NCBI GenBank assembly: GCA_050954505.1 | Contig: JBPBPY010000300.1 | Span: 1 to 8,964, forward strand | Direction: 5' to 3' | Origin: JAQGMO01 sp050954505 | Lineage (GTDB): Bacteria; Pseudomonadota; Gammaproteobacteria; Burkholderiales; Burkholderiaceae_D | Length of the DNA stretch: 8,964 nt | Shown: positions 6,913 to 8,964 of the stretch, piece after piece | Numbering within the stretch: the first letter of the stretch is position 1 | How the letters are laid out: each line of letters begins with the position of its first letter | Made by a program: the position numbers and the translations under genes | Notes under the pieces: model-generated | Told to the model about the DNA's origin: nothing | The model's database searches: none | The model's input: the letters and a program-made list of their open reading frames with translations, nothing else

Positions 6913-8301
6913 ATGGAAATTGCCCACCCTATGGAATACAACGTCATCGATACCCAGATCTCTCCCGAAGGCCGCCTTGACGTCCTCTCCAAGGCAGAAG
7001 TGCACAAACTGCTCGACAACAGCATCGGCGGCCTGCACCAGGTATTTCGCAATTGCTCGCTGGCTGTGCTCAACTGTGGCAACAATCTCGACGACGGCAA
7101 GCTGCTGCTGGAACGGTATGCCTCCTACGACATCAGCATCATCGAACGCGAACGCGGTATCAAGCTCGACATCAAGGGCGCGCCGGCCAGCGCCTTTGTC
7201 GACGACAAGATGATCAAGGGCATTCATGAACATTTGTTTGCGGTGCTGCGCGATGTCTTGTTCATCAGCGATGAAATCAATGGCAACGTCAATTTCGACC
7301 TGCAATCGTCGCATGGCATCACCGATGCAGTGTTCCACATCCTGCGCAATGCCGGCATCCTGCGGCCCATGACCAATCCGAACCTGGTGGTGTGCTGGGG
7401 TGGCCACTCGATTTCACTGACCGAATACGACTACACCAAGGAAGTCGGTTATGAAATCGGCCTGCGCGCGATGGATATCTGCACCGGCTGCGGGCCCGGC
7501 GCCATGAAGGGGCCAATGAAGGGCGCCACCATCGGCCACGCCAAGCAGCGCATCGGCAATGGACGGTATCTGGGCATTTCCGAGCCCGGCATCATTGCTG
7601 CAGAGTCGCCCAACCCGATCGTCAACGACCTGGTGATCCTGCCCGATATCGAAAAACGCCTGGAAGCGTTCGTGCGTACCGGCCACGGCATAGTGGTGTT
7701 TCCAGGCGGTGCCGGCACGGCGGAAGAAATCCTCTACATCCTCGGCATTTTGCTACACCCCGACAATGCCGGCGTCCCCTTCCCGCTGGTGTTTACCGGC
7801 CCGGCGGGGTCGGCCGATTACTTCAAGCAGATCGATGCCTTCATTGGCTTGACGCTTGGTGTGGCGGCCCAGCAGCGCTACAAGATCATCGTCGACGATC
7901 CAGCGGCCGTGGCACGCGAAATGCAGGCCGGCATCAAGCGGGTGCGCGAATTCCGCAAGGAGCGTGCCGATGCCTATTATTTCAACTGGGCTTTGAAGAT
8001 CGACCACGAGTTCCAGAAGCCATTCATGCCGACCCATGAAAACATGCGCAACCTGCGCCTGCACCGCAACCAGCCGGCGCACTTGCTGGCCGCCGATCTG
8101 CGGCGGGCCTTCTCCGGCGTGGTCGCCGGCAACGTCAAGGATCAAGGCATTCGCGCCATCGAGGAATTCGGCCACTTCGAAATCCATGGCGATGCCGAGA
8201 TCATGGAACCGATGGATGCCTTGCTGACGGCCTTCGTGGTGCAGCACCGGATGAAATTGCCCGGCTCGAAGTATGTGCCGTGCTACAAAGTGATCAAGTA
8301 A
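6913..8301 (+). CDS. ppnN: pyrimidine/purine nucleotide 5'-monophosphate nucleosidase PpnN
   Basis: A 462-residue cytosolic enzyme matching E. coli PpnN (YgdH, 454 residues) along its whole length, by recall of that sequence. It hydrolyses nucleoside monophosphates to the free base and ribose 5-phosphate for salvage; in E. coli it is activated by (p)ppGpp. The N-terminal family domain covers about residues 15-135 (FRNCSLAVLNCG, RERGIKL, AVLRDVLF). The central Rossmann-like LOG/lysine-decarboxylase-type domain has VVCWGGHS, CTGCGPGAMKGPMKGA, DIEKRLEAFVR and the catalytic PGGAGTAEE at 264-272. The C-terminal domain has HENMRNLRL, AADLRRAFSGVVAGNVK, GIRAIEEFG and QHRMKLPGSKYVPCY. All signature motifs are intact. 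Start: ATG 6913 gives the longest product; ATG 6931 (MEYNVIDTQ) is also plausible, and neither has a strong ribosome site. It is probably a separate unit, 100 bases after pilE, and not functionally tied to pili. Confidence 0.95.
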   Translation: MEIAHPMEYNVIDTQISPEGRLDVLSKAEVHKLLDNSIGGLHQVFRNCSLAVLNCGNNLDDGKLLLERYASYDISIIERERGIKLDIKGAPASAFVDDKMIKGIHEHLFAVLRDVLFISDEINGNVNFDLQSSHGITDAVFHILRNAGILRPMTNPNLVVCWGGHSISLTEYDYTKEVGYEIGLRAMDICTGCGPGAMKGPMKGATIGHAKQRIGNGRYLGISEPGIIAAESPNPIVNDLVILPDIEKRLEAFVRTGHGIVVFPGGAGTAEEILYILGILLHPDNAGVPFPLVFTGPAGSADYFKQIDAFIGLTLGVAAQQRYKIIVDDPAAVAREMQAGIKRVREFRKERADAYYFNWALKIDHEFQKPFMPTHENMRNLRLHRNQPAHLLAADLRRAFSGVVAGNVKDQGIRAIEEFGHFEIHGDAEIMEPMDALLTAFVVQHRMKLPGSKYVPCYKVIK

Positions 8302-8310
8302 GCCAGGAAT

Positions 8311-8334
8311 GGCCCTGCGTTGCAGCGCAGGGTT
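8311..8334 (+). terminator. hairpin after ppnN, terminator-like without a T-run
   Basis: CCCTGCG (8313-8319) and CGCAGGG (8326-8332) form a perfect seven-pair stem around TTGCAG, extendable by two G-T pairs. It begins 11 bases after the ppnN stop, where a terminator is expected, but no run of T follows on either strand. It may protect the transcript end or act with Rho. Confidence 0.4.
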
Positions 8335-8365
8335 CACATGGCCGCAGCAGCCGGGCCGTTCACGG

Positions 8366-8396
8366 CGATGCGGCACCCGCCGTCGGCACTGCATCG
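8366..8396. other. second inverted repeat between convergent genes
   Basis: CGATGC (8366-8371) and GCATCG (8391-8396) pair across a GC-rich loop; G-T and G-C pairs inside extend the stem to eight. It lies between the convergent ends of ppnN and the minus-strand repeat gene, where either transcript could use it. No T-run adjoins it, so a terminator role is weakly supported. The rest of 8302-8413 shows nothing else I can name. Confidence 0.25.
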
Positions 8397-8413
8397 GCAC
8401 GGCGCCTGACGCA

Positions 8414-8964
8414 TCAATGACCAGTCAGCTTCTTTTGCGCATAATAGAAAGCCAATGCGGCGAGTGCCATGGTGCCATGGTTGGGCAACAAACCCTTGTT
8501 GGCGTGGCTGGTGCTTGGGGCACTGACCGAGGGCGTGGCGCTTGAAACCAGCGACGCCGAAGTGGATGCCGATGTCGGCACTGTTTGCGAGATCCACGGC
8601 GTCGTGCTGGCGGCGCCCTGCCCACTGTGCGTGCTTGTCGGGGAATGAAGCGGGTACATGGTGCTGGCGCCTGACGTTTCCCCAAGAGCGGAATCGACCA
8701 TCGATTGGATGCCCGATTCGTAAGGGCTGAGTGCTGTGGTGGTCGGCATTGCTGCAGTGCCTGAACTGACCATGGCGTCGATGCTCGATTCAAACGGCGT
8801 CTTCGAGGTCTGCGTTGGCGCTGCAGCAAGGCCCGAGCTGACCATGGCGTCGATGCTTGATTCAAACGGCGTCTTCGAGGTCTGTGTTGGCATTGCTTCC
8901 AGGCCTGAGCTGACCATGGCGTCGATGCTTGATTCAAACGGCGTCTTCGAGGTCTGCGTTGGAA
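8414..8964 (-). CDS. unrecognised Ser/Thr/Ala-rich tandem-repeat protein, 3' part
   Basis: The minus-strand frame is open from the window edge to a TGA at 8416-8414, giving 182 visible residues; the true start lies outside. Internal Met codons (for example at 8917) sit inside repeats and are not credible starts. The upstream part consists of 24-residue units with core PTQTSKTPFESSIDAMVSSG. The last unit diverges to TTTALSPYESGIQSMVDSAL. A Ser/Thr/Pro/Ala-rich, probably disordered stretch follows, then a short C-terminal tail with a hydrophobic core (MALAALAFYYA) and basic end QKKLTGH. The hydrophobic core is only about 11 residues, short for a full membrane helix. I see no signal peptide, cell-wall anchor or enzymatic motif in the visible part. 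Repeat-to-repeat conservation at the protein level supports real coding. It could be a surface or secreted repeat protein, but I do not recognise the family. It converges with ppnN, with 112 bases between them. Confidence 0.6.
   Translation of the reverse strand, partial: PTQTSKTPFESSIDAMVSSGLEAMPTQTSKTPFESSIDAMVSSGLAAAPTQTSKTPFESSIDAMVSSGTAAMPTTTALSPYESGIQSMVDSALGETSGASTMYPLHSPTSTHSGQGAASTTPWISQTVPTSASTSASLVSSATPSVSAPSTSHANKGLLPNHGTMALAALAFYYAQKKLTGH
8702..8964 (-). repeat. 72-bp tandem repeats coding 24-residue units
   Basis: Reading the minus strand, a partial unit occupies 8964-8918, full units occupy 8917-8846 and 8845-8774, and a diverged unit occupies 8773-8702; MVDSALG after it looks like a further half-unit. 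The two full units agree at 64 of 72 bases by hand count, and most differences fall in the short Glu-Ala-Met/Ala-Ala-Ala spacer before the PTQTSK block. Conservation falls toward the 3' end of the gene, as expected if expansion or homogenisation acts on the inner units. The array probably continues past the window. Confidence 0.9.

Noticed and set aside
8702..8964. CRISPR-like array at the right edge
   Set aside because: The repeats are contiguous 72-bp coding units without unique spacers, and the reading frame is kept throughout.

Overview
The window reads as chromosomal DNA of a betaproteobacterium, most likely of the family Oxalobacteraceae (Janthinobacterium/Herminiimonas/Massilia relatives). 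This is inferred from GC-rich coding, from the gene order of the type IV pilus minor-pilin cluster, from a PilY1 whose N-terminal half is of a lectin-like type I recall from that group, and from a very well conserved PpnN. The taxonomic call is from memory of the families, not from a search.

Layout: 1-341 is a non-coding, partly AT-rich leader with a possible promoter. 342-6812 is a single-direction minor-pilin operon in the classical order fimT(fimU)-pilV-pilW-pilX-pilY1-pilE. The first five genes are packed with 2-nt spacing or ATGA overlaps, and a 73-nt gap with hairpins separates pilY1 from pilE. 6913-8301 is ppnN, a nucleotide 5'-monophosphate nucleosidase. On the opposite strand, 8414 to the window edge holds the 3' part of an unrecognised Ser/Thr/Ala-rich protein built of 24-residue (72-bp) tandem repeats. 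The repeat gene converges on ppnN.

How the genes work together: FimT/FimU, PilV, PilW, PilX and PilE are prepilin-type proteins, and all but PilX have the canonical G^F....E cleavage context. They are thought to form the initiating, tip-located complex of the type IV pilus, with the large secreted PilY1 as tip adhesin and calcium-dependent regulator of retraction. ppnN is a nucleotide-metabolism gene with no evident link to pili.

Most notable points: (1) pilY1 is split by an apparent frameshift near 3205-3217. The signal peptide and first ~91 residues lie in one frame and the remaining ~1015 residues in another; a CCTGAC sequence at the junction suggests a short deletion between direct repeats. 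(2) The fimT leader peptide carries a 12-bp tandem repeat ending exactly at the prepilin cleavage site. (3) A five-codon minicistron bridges pilV and pilW through two ATGA overlaps. (4) The pilY1-pilE gap can form two mutually exclusive hairpins, an attenuator-like layout. (5) The repeat protein at the right edge is unidentified. Nothing here proves a wholly new system; the window is mainly a conventional pilus operon with several unusual local details.
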